A DNA stretch of 30,285 nt from NCBI GenBank assembly GCA_027596195.1, contig JADGJG010000219.1:1-30285 (forward strand), written 5' to 3'. Of this stretch, positions 8,709-18,330 are shown piece by piece. The position numbers and the translations under genes are program-made. The stretch is from Podochytrium sp. JEL0797 (lineage: Eukaryota; Chytridiomycota; Chytridiomycetes; Chytridiales; Chytriomycetaceae). Numbering within the stretch: the stretch's first letter is position 1; the number at the start of each line of letters is the position of its first letter. The notes under the pieces are model-generated. The model worked only from the letters and a program-made list of their open reading frames with translations, ran no database searches and was not told the origin of the DNA.

Positions 8709-9177
8709 TTACTCAGACTCAGCAGCACGGACTCTTCCACCAGCGTTGGTCACCTTCACATCCAACTGCACAGCGCGCTCAAGGATCGCGATTCTGTTCT
8801 TGGAGGACACGTTGTGGGCAATCTCGGCCGCGTAGGAGCGGTTGTGCATCAAGAGGAGGTCCAAGTCGCCAACGTTGGCAACCAAGAACTTGCGGAATCC
8901 AGACGGCATCATGTGCTTGGTGATCTTGTTGGCTCCGTATCCGATTTTGGGCATAGAGATCTGACCCTTAAAACGTCTGCGGACACGGTTATCGATACCC
9001 TTGGGCTTTCTCCACGAGGCCTGTTTGGGGGAGAGGGGGTGTTTAATTCACGGGGGTCTCGTATTCGTAAAATTTGAAGACACGTACATCAATCTTGACG
9101 TATCTGTCACACTGGTGACGAGTGAAACGATTGAGTCTCTTCTTGACAATCTTGGTCTTGTTGATTGGAGTAACCAT
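8709..9177 (-). CDS. RPL32: 60S ribosomal protein L32 (eL32)
   Basis: Exon 1 9177-9088 and exon 2 9020-8709, joined across a 67-nt intron (GTACGT...AACAG), give 133 residues, the usual length for eL32. Diagnostic stretches are [52 protein letters not shown] and [12 protein letters not shown]. The protein is a structural component of the large cytosolic subunit. An acceptor-like CTTAG sits one base before the ATG, so a 5'UTR intron is likely. The upstream region shares a block with the RPS16 promoter (see 9590-9700). AATAAA occurs about 80 bp past the stop. Product assignment is certain. Confidence 0.97.
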
Positions 9178-9589
9178 TCTAAGTGAGGAGGGGGAGAACG
9201 GATGTCAGTCACAGGATCATTCGCCAAAATCGGAGAGAGGTGGAGTGAGATTCGACCACGGCATCGTAGTGGCATGATTCGAGTGTCCAGGATCCAAGGC
9301 CAGTGCGAGTGCGTTTCGTCCCGAATTCAAACTCTCTCCCCCTCCTTCTCCAACAGAGGATCCACCAGTCTCGTCCCTCAACAAGCCTAGCACTCCAACA
9401 CATGACGCAATTCAGATTCGCAGGACTATTGATTCGTCTCATGCCTGGGTCGCTGGCACCAAGGGAACGAGATGGCATCCCCTCCCCTCAATCGAACCCA
9501 ACTCGAACCCAACATCCCCCCCAATTCATCCATCACTCCATCAGAGCCTCCAAGGTCACTCTCACACCCTCCCACTCCGAAATGCTGAT
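9178..9589 (-). other. RPL32 5' region, probably containing a 5'UTR intron
   Basis: No coding motif on either strand. The stretch ends in CTTAG next to the ATG. Sequence around 9300-9330 (reverse GAATTCGGGACGAAAC) resembles 11341-11356 upstream of RPS16 (GAATTGGACGAAAC), continuing the shared layout of the two ribosomal-protein 5' regions. Confidence 0.45.
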
Positions 9590-9700
9590 GCGTCTGATGC
9601 GATGCCGTGGTCGTGGTCGGTGGTGATGGAGGGGTAAGGCGGGTGGGGACATGGCATTTACTTGAATGTTCTGGTTCGAAAGGACGGCCCAAAAAAATTG
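9590..9700 (-). promoter_or_regulatory. Ribosomal-protein promoter block (RPL32 side)
   Basis: Read on the minus strand this block contains CAATTTTTTTGGGCC (9700-9686) and then CTCCATCACCACCGACCACG and a CATCGCATCAGAC segment (9640-9595). The same elements occur in the same order and orientation toward RPS16 at 11128-11240. The 15-bp T-tract element is identical in both. Shared elements upstream of two ribosomal-protein genes suggest a common regulator; T-tracts are typical of fungal RP promoters. Confidence 0.6.
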
Positions 9701-9988
9701 CTCACACCACTCACGCGTCACCGCGAAACGTAGCTGGCTCACTCTAGGGAAGCATGCTTCGACCAATATTCAATTTATCTGAATCGGATGGAACGATCTG
9801 CTCATTCCTTGGATCCTAGCCATCAGACAATTGGTTTCATAGGAATTCTGCGGCCACCCATCCCGGTGGTTAGAATATTGGACCACCATCATCCTGCCAC
9901 CTAGCTTATGCGCATCGTGAAGCATAAACAGTATATTGAACACGCTTGAAAATTTGCGCGTTCTTCAGCGAACAAAAAATACGTGCAG

Positions 9989-10912
9989 ATGAGCGTCTCG
10001 ATCGAAATCAGTGGCCTTTTGATTGCCCAGCTCAAGTACGACTTCATCAACTCTGGGGGAAACAGCTGGTTCTTCCTGGTGAGTTGGTAACTGATGTACA
10101 AGCAAGCGTTGCTGACGGGCCTTCTCTGCAGCGGGGCCATGCGAAGCACATTGAATCGACACAGGTTCGACTGATCATTGTCAGGGAGTTCGGAGTTCTT
10201 ATTGATTTAGTGGGTAACAGACTACGGACGAATCCGAAGACAAAGTGGCTTCTCGCACGGCGATTGTGGTAACCTCGTTTGTGCCCATGGCGCAGGGAAA
10301 CGAGAAGAATGTAGGGACCTTCTTGATTCCATTGCTGGTCAAGAGTGGTCAATAACCAATCTCAGATCATCGGAATCGCTCGCTTCCGGAACGCAACGTC
10401 CATCGAAAAGGTGTCTCTGCGGGAGGAGATGCAATTCGAGGCACTCCGCGATTCGCTCAAATCCACACCATTCGACCCCGCCATGGCCACACTGCTTCTC
10501 TTTTCCTCAAACACACACGCATCTACAATCAACTGGGACTTTGCTGCATATCACAGAGCATTGGTGCCGAATGCGTGAGTACACCCGTTGCCCAACAAAC
10601 GCGTTCTGACCACGCCAACTCAGTTCATTCTCGAGAACCCCCATTTCGATCTCCAACCTGATCGAATCGACTCAATCAAGCCATCCCGTGTTTATTTCGA
10701 GCTTGTCCCATTCCGCAACTTTCGTCAACAACCCACTTGCGTCTGCGATTTCGCGTCTTGATCCTTTGCGACATGTGAAGGAATACGAAGGAGTGTTGGA
10801 TGAATCCATGAGGATTCTTGAAAGTGGGTTGCAGAGACTGTCTGAAAGTGAGCGTGAATTGGCCGCGCTGAGGAGGTTGGTGGCGGAGAAGGAAAGGGCG
10901 GTGTTGGTTTAA
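9989..10912 (+). CDS. Abraxas-like MPN-minus domain protein (BRISC/BRCA1-A scaffold family)
   Basis: Five exons (9989-10078, 10132-10164, 10221-10310, 10366-10574, 10624-10912) join exactly in frame to 236 residues. Introns are 53, 56, 55 and 49 nt. The N-terminus (MSVSIEISGLLIAQLKYDF) matches the ISGYTFSAVCFH-type first strand and helix of Abraxas. IIGIARFRNATSIEKVSLRE (from residue 72) aligns with the family's VIGWYRFR segment, where active JAMM enzymes have a catalytic H-x-H. MATLLLFSSN and NNPLASAISRL follow in family order, and the C-terminus (about 195-232) is a coiled coil, as needed to pair with BRCC36. It therefore looks like the catalytically dead MPN-minus partner. It lies between divergent RPL32 and RPS16. 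The main uncertainty is the 11-codon second exon. Confidence 0.7.
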
Positions 10913-11127
10913 TAGCAGATTTGTCTTATTCGCTGTGAATGCTTTTGTATTCCGATATTCCGAGAGAGTCAAAGTAAAGCGTATGTAATCATGAATAATT
11001 CCAAGAAGGGAATTGGCGGCGTGGGTAGGATCATATGCTCGACACGTGGAAAGGACTGCCTCCCGTGAGAGAAACGCGATACGCACACTCACATCGCAGT
11101 CTGTGTTGGGCTGCAAGAGAGTGTTCG

Positions 11128-11240
11128 CAATTTTTTTGGGCCCCCTTTCACTCCATCAAAGGTGCCCAACGACCCCCGTCAGCGACACACCTCCATCCCC
11201 ACCGACCACGCCATCGCACCACCCATCAGACCACACGAAT
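11128..11240 (+). promoter_or_regulatory. Ribosomal-protein promoter block (RPS16 side)
   Basis: CAATTTTTTTGGGCC at 11128-11142 is the exact inverted copy of the element at 9686-9700. The CTCCATCCCCACCGACCACG segment and a nearby CATCAGACC follow. The distance to the ATG (about 400 bp), together with a CCCAG acceptor-like site just before ATG 11539, suggests transcription from near this block with a 5'UTR intron. The intervening 11241-11538 holds no other gene I can support. Confidence 0.6.
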
Positions 11241-11538
11241 CTGCAAAGAGAGACTGGCTGTACTAGACCTCTGGACCTAGATGGCTCTGATGGATGAGGG
11301 GAAGGACACGGCACTTTTTTGTTCCGAGGACATCCCATGCCGAATTGGACGAAACACTCTCCGGATTCGAACGGATCCACTTCGAATGCTCGAAATGAAT
11401 GTGATCTTGTTAGAGCGATTGCTGTGGTGCGAGGATGGCGTTGGAATGACCCTGAAGCAAACCTGCGAATCTCCCTCGAACAACACCCTCGAAACCCACC
11501 CCACGACCCGCCCAACTAAACACCTCCAACCCAGAATA

Positions 11539-12177
11539 ATGTCTGTCGAAGCTGTCCAAACCTACGGCCGCAAGAAGACCGCCACCGCCGTCGCCTACTG
11601 CAAGAAGGGCTCGGGCCTCATCAAGGTCAACGGATCCCCCTTGGAGCTCGTGCAGCCCGAGATCTTGAAGCTCAAGGTCTACGAGCCCGTTTTGATCCTT
11701 GGTGCCGACAAGTTTGCCGGTGTCGACATTCGTATCCGTGTGTCTGGAGGAGGTGTGACTTCCCAGGTGTACGCCATCAGACAGGCGCTTGCCAAGGCTA
11801 TTGTTGCTTACTACCAGAAGTGTGAGTATTGGTTTTTTGATGTTGGCTGGTTGGGTTTGCGAATGCGCGAGGCGTGGAATGGATTCCTGTTGGTCGAATC
11901 AGATCGAAATTCTGCATTTGGGAATCGAACACGAGCAACGGCACCGAATCGAAATACCGGATCCGAATCCTCCCCACCCATAGTGAATTCATGAAACCTC
12001 GGAATCTAAACATCCTCTTCGAATTCCCCAGACGTTGACGAGGCCTCCAAGAGAGAGCTCAAGGCCATCCTCACCACCTACGACCGTACCCTCCTCGTTG
12101 CCGACCCCCGTCGTTGCGAGCCAAAGAAGTTCGGAGGAAGAGGTGCCCGTGCTCGTTTCCAGAAGTCTTACCGTTGA
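11539..12177 (+). CDS. RPS16: 40S ribosomal protein S16 (uS9)
   Basis: Exon 1 11539-11821 and exon 2 12032-12177, split by a 210-nt intron (GTGAGT...CCCAG), give 142 residues, the normal length. Marker segments are [56 protein letters not shown] and the C-terminal [10 protein letters not shown], whose final Arg reaches the P-site tRNA in known ribosomes. The intron is the longest among the housekeeping genes here apart from two in the kinase gene. AATAAA lies near 12289. Product assignment is certain. Confidence 0.97.
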
Positions 12178-12532
12178 GAATCTATCCCCCTACGAACACA
12201 TTACTTGCGGTGTTACTTTCTTACATGGTTTGGCCTTTGGTTTTGGGATATGCACGGATTATATAAGTTGGTGTGTGTTTTGGAGCTGAATAAAAACTGG
12301 TTCACTTGATTCTTTTTTATTTAAGCGTAATTCGAAAGAAGGGTGACCAATTCATGAACGCCCAGCCTTGCTCTTCAGGACAGGCGAGAGAAGATCGGGT
12401 GCCAACTTGCTCACACTGGGACTGCGAAGGTCGTGGTTCAACAAGGATCGATACGACGCGTTGCGCGATGACCCCTTTGCGTTATCTTGCTTCATATGCT
12501 CCAAACATTCCAGAATCCTATAACTCCGCCGG
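12178..12532. other. Convergent 3' region between RPS16 and the histidine kinase
   Basis: Contains the RPS16 3'UTR with AATAAA near 12289. No further gene, tRNA or repeat was recognised. Confidence 0.5.
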
Positions 12533-15121
12533 TTACATTACTTGTACATTACCTGAAATGAAAAAAATACTCAACTCCTCCTTCTTGTACGGCTTAATAA
12601 TCACCGCCTGCATTCCCACCGCCAAATACTCCTGAACCTGCTCCTTCCGCGCGTTCGCAGTCACGGCCACAATGGGCATGAAGAACGGAAATTTTTGCAC
12701 CGCATCCCATTCTCGAATTTGGATCGCCGCTTGTTTCCCATCCAAAACGGGCATTTCAATGTCCATAAAGATTGTCGAAAACTTGTGAAGGAGGGCGAGG
12801 TCGACTGCTTGTTGTCCATCGGATGCTTCCATTGTGACGCAGCCGGCTTTTTTGAGGATTGTTGATAGAATCTTGCGGTTGATGGCGTTGTCGTCTACAA
12901 TGAGGATAAGAGGAGGTCCGTTGGTATGCAGGGATGCCATGGATATTTTGAATCGAGGAGGTGAAGCGGACGTGACTGTGATGTTTGGTTTGTCCGCAAC
13001 CAATTCCAACGGAATCGTGAAACTGAAACTCGATCCTTGCCCTTGAATGCTTCGCAGTATAAAAAACCCGCCCTGTTTGTCTATGTCAGTTTGAACGGAG
13101 GAAAAATGAACGAAAGCGGCGTCAAACCATCATCTCAATCAACCTCTTTGCCACAAACAATCCCATCCCAGCCCCACCATACTCCGAAAGCGTCTTCTGC
13201 TCATTCCTGTTCAACCGATCCAACAACACATCCTTCTCTTGTGGCGTCATCCCAATCCCACTGCCCTTCACAGACACCCGAAACCCAACTCGATTCGCAA
13301 CATCACTCCCATCCTCAACACTCGCAGACACTTTAATATGACGCAGACTCGCGTCTTTTTTAAAGTTCATGGCAAAGAGGAGGAGGTTGATGAGGATTTG
13401 GGTGATGCGGACTTTGTCGCCATGGAGTAGTGGAGGGGAGCGGGAATGGAGGAGACCTTTGAAAATGACGGTGCTGGTTGTATTGTTGAGGTGGAGTTGG
13501 GTGTGGAATGAGGAGAGGACTTGGGTTATGAGGTCGGTTGGGGAGAAGGGGGCGAGTTCGAGGGTGAGGAGGTTCATGCTGCAAACGATCATTGTAAATT
13601 TTTCTGGCCGCAGCGAATAAGCTTAGATACTCAACTTCATTTTCGACAAATCGAGTACATCGTTGGCCACCAATTTTTGATGCGTCGCACAGAGGAGAAT
13701 CGAATCGCATTCTTGCAAACAGTCCTTCACCTCGGACATAACCGATTCCATCCCCGATCGCGTATGATGCTCCCCTTTGATATCGCCGATAATGTTTTGA
13801 ATGTTGAGCAGGCTCGATCGAATGAATTCGTTGCAATGCATGATTGCGTTGAGTGGGTTTCTGATTTCATGGCAAATCTTGGCGAGAAAAAAACAAAGAG
13901 AATTAGTACTGGCCATCGAGGGGGGGTATATGCTTGCTCTGTTGTACCATATCCACAAACAGTTCCTGGTGCTTCATAAAATCAGCCAAGTCGGCAACGG
14001 GCGCCACACTCGCTGCGGGCTGATTCTCCTTGGATGGCATGAATTTATGAGTCTGTGCAGGCGCAGCTACGATGGCTTCGCGTTCTGGCACGCGTTCCTC
14101 ATCTTTCGTGACTTCCGTTAGTGTTGGATTGCTCAACTCTGTGAACACACAGAGGAATCCCATCTGAATACATCTAAAGGTCAGGAACACCACTCTTCTC
14201 GTTGTTTATCCAGCTCACCAATGTATCTGTCTCTTCATCGATTAAAGGCCGAAACTCAGCCCTGGCGAGTTTGATTTCATTGTTGATTTTGAATTCTACC
14301 TCGATCGAAGATGGAATCAGTGTTTCCATTACGGTAGTCTGGCATTTCGCGAATAGTTCAAAATCTTTGGTCAAGCATTGATTCAGGGACGAATGCGGAG
14401 GGATTGAATTGCCCGCGTATGAATGTTGCAAAAATTCATGAAATCGCTTGTTCGCGTGAATCTGTGCGCCCTACATATATTGGTGATGAAAGTCAAACAC
14501 ACTATTTTTCGATTTACGACATCAATTACCTCTGCATTGAATAGAATCATGGGTGAAGGAAGATTGTCTGCCAGGATTCGCCCAAATTTGAATTTCTCGA
14601 TCGCTGCCTCGCCACAACCACCAGATGCGCTTCGACTCAAAAAGCTCGTGTTTGAAGTCTAAATTATTGTACATTTGTGAGTTACAGAATGGCCTGACAG
14701 AGTAATATGAGCCTGTTCATACCCATTCATTCAACAGCTTCGCCTTTACAACCACAACGCGTTCCTCTGCGGAAGACAATCCCATCACTGTCCCTGTCCA
14801 CTTTACATCACACTTGACACCCTTCTCTCTCTTAACAAAACTCTGCTCTGAAATCATTGCACACGAAAACGCGACACTCAAAACATCATCGTCTCCAACC
14901 TCTGACTCACACATCCAATCAACAAACGACTTGAAACCAGACGGCGTCATGGCGCGTTCGAGACGTGTTTTGATCACGTTGGAGGGAATGGAACCAGTTG
15001 GCGTGCTGGGTGCGCAATGAAGGATTCGGTCGAGGGTTTTGTTGGTCCACCATGTTTGAGCGGATCGGGAGTGAGTGAAGATGAGGTATGCGTCGGACGC
15101 GTTTTCAAGAATCGATTGCAT
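12533..15121 (-). CDS. Hybrid histidine kinase with degenerate ATP-binding domain
   Basis: Seven exons (15121-14723, 14658-14530, 14470-14219, 14163-13948, 13877-13636, 13578-13128, 13072-12533) join in frame to 742 residues; introns are 55-70 nt. A PAS-like N-terminus (ILENASDAYLIF) is followed by a clear PAS domain (about 150-275; MILFNAEGAQIHANKRFHEF). The HisKA H-box is ICHEIRNPLNAI with His335. The ATPase domain spans about 414-583, with G2 box GGAGMGL and the end motif GSSFSFTIPLEL. A complete receiver follows with DD 623/624, phospho-acceptor Asp667 in FMDIEMPVLDG, Thr701 and Lys723. The N-box Asn is Phe481 (NLLLFAMNF), and the G1-box Asp is Gly518 (VKGSGIGM). Autokinase activity may thus be lost while phosphotransfer sites remain. 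There is no transmembrane segment, so it is probably cytosolic. The start is the first ATG in frame; an upstream exon is possible. Confidence 0.88.
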
Positions 15122-15236
15122 TGGAGTGTTGAGGGGGTGGGGACAAAATAACCAGTGTTGCCGATCGTCGGATTTGGAAATCGCAAGATTTACATATGCG
15201 CACCTACAGAAGAGCGATAGGAGCGAAACCCATTAT

Positions 15237-16720
15237 TTATTGCACACCAGGACTTCCATACAACCGGGAATACTCCAACATCAACAGCGCCATATAACAT
15301 CTATAATAACTCTTGCGATTGATAATCTTCATCAAGGCTTGCGCATTCGCGACAATCTCCTTGGCCTTGTCCTCGTTGTTTTGCAACCACTCTAACCTCT
15401 CCTCCAAATCCGAGTAATCCAACTTGAACGGCACGTAATGCACAAACGGTATCAACTGGCGGTTGAAAAAGTCGGTGAAGATACCGTTATACAAAATAAC
15501 CGAGTTGGTCTGGAGATACAGCTGCAATCGCGCAGGCCACGTGAACCCGTCCACAACAAGAAGATATTTGAAGTGTTTGGTCTGCTCAAAATTGACCTCG
15601 CCCTTGACGCCGTATTCCTCGCGAATAGCGGCCTCCACGGCACCCTCCGCGGCGAAAAAGTACGAGAAGGCAACGTCAATGGAAACGCTCGTCCCGTTTG
15701 CAGTCTCGCCTTTTGACACGTCAATCGTGGATCCTGGATGCTTTGTCTCATACTCCTTGGCCCAGTCCATGAGCTTTGTGCGGTGATACTTGCGCCAAGG
15801 AGCGTTTTCACTGTAACGCCCCCCCGTCGTTCCACCGCGCCAAAAGATCACGTTCTGCTTCTCCTCCCACGGGACCACATCCGGCACTGCCGCATCATTC
15901 AAAAGATTGTGATGATGATCCTGCGGCATCATAATATCGGCATAACACTCCACTTTCGACTGCGAAAACACGGGACCTTGCCAGTTCTTGGCGGTCGTGA
16001 CTGGGGTCATGAAGAATCCGTGCAACTCACGCACCGTTTGTCCCGTGTTGAGATGAAGCGTTGTGTTTGGAGAGGGAGCGCTGAACGTGTCGTTCAAACA
16101 CGTGTTTCGAGAGAAAACGTCGTCGAATGAACGGTACGGGTCCACATCGAACCGTTCCGAAGCGCGTATCGATCGCGGTTCGTCCTTGTACCATCCATCA
16201 AAGTAGTTGAGTACAAAAGCAAATGACTTGACGTCCTCAAGAACGGGGAGAATGTCATCCATAAAGAGCCCCGGCCACGCGGGGGTCATGGTGCGGCCGT
16301 CAAAGTGAAGGGTCCGAAACTCGGTGGTTTGGAATGGAATCAAGGAGTCCTCGTGGATATAGCCTTGGTCTATCCATGGTTTTAGGTCGGTGTAGATTTG
16401 GAGGTAGAAGGAGAGGTTGGTGGGGCAAGACGACACTTCAGCGAACGCGAGCCATTTCTCAAAGTTCTTGGGTGGCGATCGGTTGAAACGGATCTGATAG
16501 TCCGATTCCCAGGGAGATAGGATGGTCTTCAGCGCTTCATCTATAATGTGAGGGGCAATGGATTGGGGAGGTGAGTGATTGCTGATGGACATGGATCCGA
16601 CACTCCCACAAACTTACGCATCTCGCGTGTCTTTTGAAGCCCCTGCAGCGCCAACAGCATGGACAGGACCGTCACCACACCAATTGCAGCAAGAAGAGGG
16701 AAGTGACTGGGATTGATCAT
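15237..16720 (-). CDS. CAP10-like glycosyltransferase (GT90), copy 1, intact
   Basis: Exon 1 16720-16618 and exon 2 16540-15237, joined over a 77-nt intron, give 468 residues. Exon 1 encodes a short cytosolic tail and a single hydrophobic helix (residues 7-27), so this is a type II Golgi/ER membrane protein. The lumenal part has the CAP10 core: FWRGGTTGGRY, the VDGFTWPARLQLYLQTNSVI segment, FVHYVPFKLDYSDLEERLEW and a C-terminal YYRCYMALLMLEYSRL. GT90 enzymes transfer xylose or glucose onto polysaccharide or protein; acceptor and donor cannot be told here. AATAAA overlaps the stop codon. Only 80 bp separate its ATG from the end of the next unit upstream, so its promoter is very compact or transcription is shared. 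Confidence 0.9.
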
Positions 16721-16744
16721 TTTGACGTGTTATTTGACAGGGAA
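16721..16744 (-). promoter_or_regulatory. Conserved 24-bp block directly before GT90 copy 1 ATG
   Basis: Bases 16721-16744 (plus strand TTTTGACGTGTTATTTGACA and four more) are identical to 18246-18268/9 before copy 2. The block contains TGACGT, a CRE/ATF-like core, and a second TGAC. It is absent before copy 3. It is either a functional promoter/5'UTR element or simply unchanged since duplication. Confidence 0.45.
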
Positions 16745-16799
16745 AGGACCGCGGCTTCCAACCGCTCCTCCAAATCCGAATACCAAAAAATAAACTCGT

Positions 16800-18245
16800 T
16801 TATTTTATACCGTAGGGAAGTCCATACAACCGGGAATACTCCAACATCAACAGCGCCATATAACATCTATAATAACTCTTGCGATTGACGATTTTCATCA
16901 ACGCTTGCGCATTCGCGACAATTTCTCGCGCCTTGTCTTCGTTGTTCTGCAACCACTCTAACCTCTCCTCCAAATCCGAGTAATCCAACTTGAACGGCAC
17001 GTCATGCACAAACGGTATCAGTTGCTGGTTGAAGAAGTCGGTAAAGATGCCGTTGTACAAAATAACTGAGTTGGTCTCGAGGTAAAGTTGCAATCGCGCG
17101 GGCCACGTGAACCCGTCCACAACGATAAGGTATTTGAAGTTTTTGGTCTGAATAAAATTGACACCGCCATTGAGGCCGTACTCGGTGAGAATGGCTGCTT
17201 CCACGACACCGGCCGAGTAAAAGTATTGGAAGCCAATGTCAATCACAAGGCTTGTCCCGTTTGCAAACGTCAATCGCGGAGCCTGGATGCTTCACCTCAT
17301 GGCCCATTCCATGAGTCGCGTGCGGTGGTACTTTCGCCAGGGTGCGTCCTGCGTGTATCGATCTCCAGTATTCCCACCGCGCCAAAACAAAACATTTTGC
17401 TTCTCCTCCCAGGGGATCACGTCCTCCACTGCATCATTCAAAAGATTGTGATGGTGATCCTGCGGCATCATGATATCCGCAAAACACTCGGTTTTCGACT
17501 GCGAAAAGACGGGGCCGTGGATATTCTTTGCCATAATCGATTCAGCAGGGGTGGGCGTTTGAAAGAATCCATGCATCTCGCGAATTGTTTGGCCCTCGTT
17601 GAGGAGGAGAGTCGTGTTTGGGGAGGGAGTGTCGAACTTTTCGCGGAAGCACGCGTTTTCGAGAACACGTCGTTGATGGAGTGGTATGGAGTCACGTCCG
17701 ATGGATCCGAAGCGCGTGCGGATCGTGTATCGTCCTTGTACCATCCACCCTCGTAGTTGAGTATAAACGCAAAAGGTTTGGCACCTTCGAGCACGCCGAG
17801 GATACCGTCCGTATGGAAATCGGACCAGGAAGGACCCACGTTGTGGCCGTCAAAGTTGCAAGTGAGGAACTCGCTGGTTTGGAATGGGATCAAGGAATCG
17901 GGGTGGATGTGGCCCTGGTCGAACCACGGTTTGAGGTCGGTGTAGATTTGTAGGTAGAAGGAGAGGTTGGTGGGGCAAGACGACTCTTCAGCGAAACGTG
18001 AGGGGTGGTGTTCGGTTGAAACGGATCTGATAGGCCGATTCCCAGGGAGATAGGATAGTCTTCATCGCTTCATCTACAATGTGAGGGGCAATGGATTGGG
18101 GCGGTGAGTGATTGCTGATGGACATGGATCCGACACTCCCACAAACTTACGCATCTCGCGTTTCTTTTGAAGCCCCAGCAGCGCCAACAGCATCGAAATG
18201 ACTGTCAACATACCAATTGCAGCATTAGCGACTGGCTTTGATCAT
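16800..18245 (-). pseudogene. GT90 (CAP10-like) copy 2, multiply broken
   Basis: This copy aligns along its full length with copies 1 and 3 but carries several lesions. A deletion in exon 1 puts a TAA after six codons. A deletion of about 20 bp near 17995-18005 removes the codons around the KNFEKWLAFAE region and shifts frame. A 1-nt change near 17660 shifts frame in the VFSRNACF region. About 75 bp (the KEYEVKHPGSTIDVS region) are missing near 17275-17300. The C-terminal 150 residues (from 17273) remain open and well conserved. The splice sites and the pre-ATG block are conserved. It most likely arose by tandem duplication and then decayed; expression as a short protein cannot be excluded. 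Confidence 0.9.
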
Positions 18246-18269
18246 TTTGACGTGTTATTTGACAGGGAC
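18246..18269 (-). promoter_or_regulatory. Conserved block before GT90 copy 2 start
   Basis: This is the partner of the block at 16721-16744 and includes the TGACGTGT core. It sits between the broken copy 2 and the 3' end of copy 3, in an 85-bp spacer. Confidence 0.4.
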
Positions 18270-18330
18270 GAACCACGACTTCCTCACGCTCCTTTAAATA
18301 CGAATACAAGCAAATGTGAACGCGTTTATT

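Noticed and set aside
9901..10352. Minus-strand ORFs over the Abraxas-like gene
   Set aside because: They have no motifs and are contradicted by the well-formed plus-strand splice sites and frame.
11822..12031. Intronic snoRNA in RPS16
   Set aside because: The 210-nt intron is long enough, but I found no paired C/D boxes or convincing H/ACA arrangement.
12340..12480. tRNA-like segment with GGTTCAA
   Set aside because: No acceptor stem, D-arm or anticodon arm could be folded around it.
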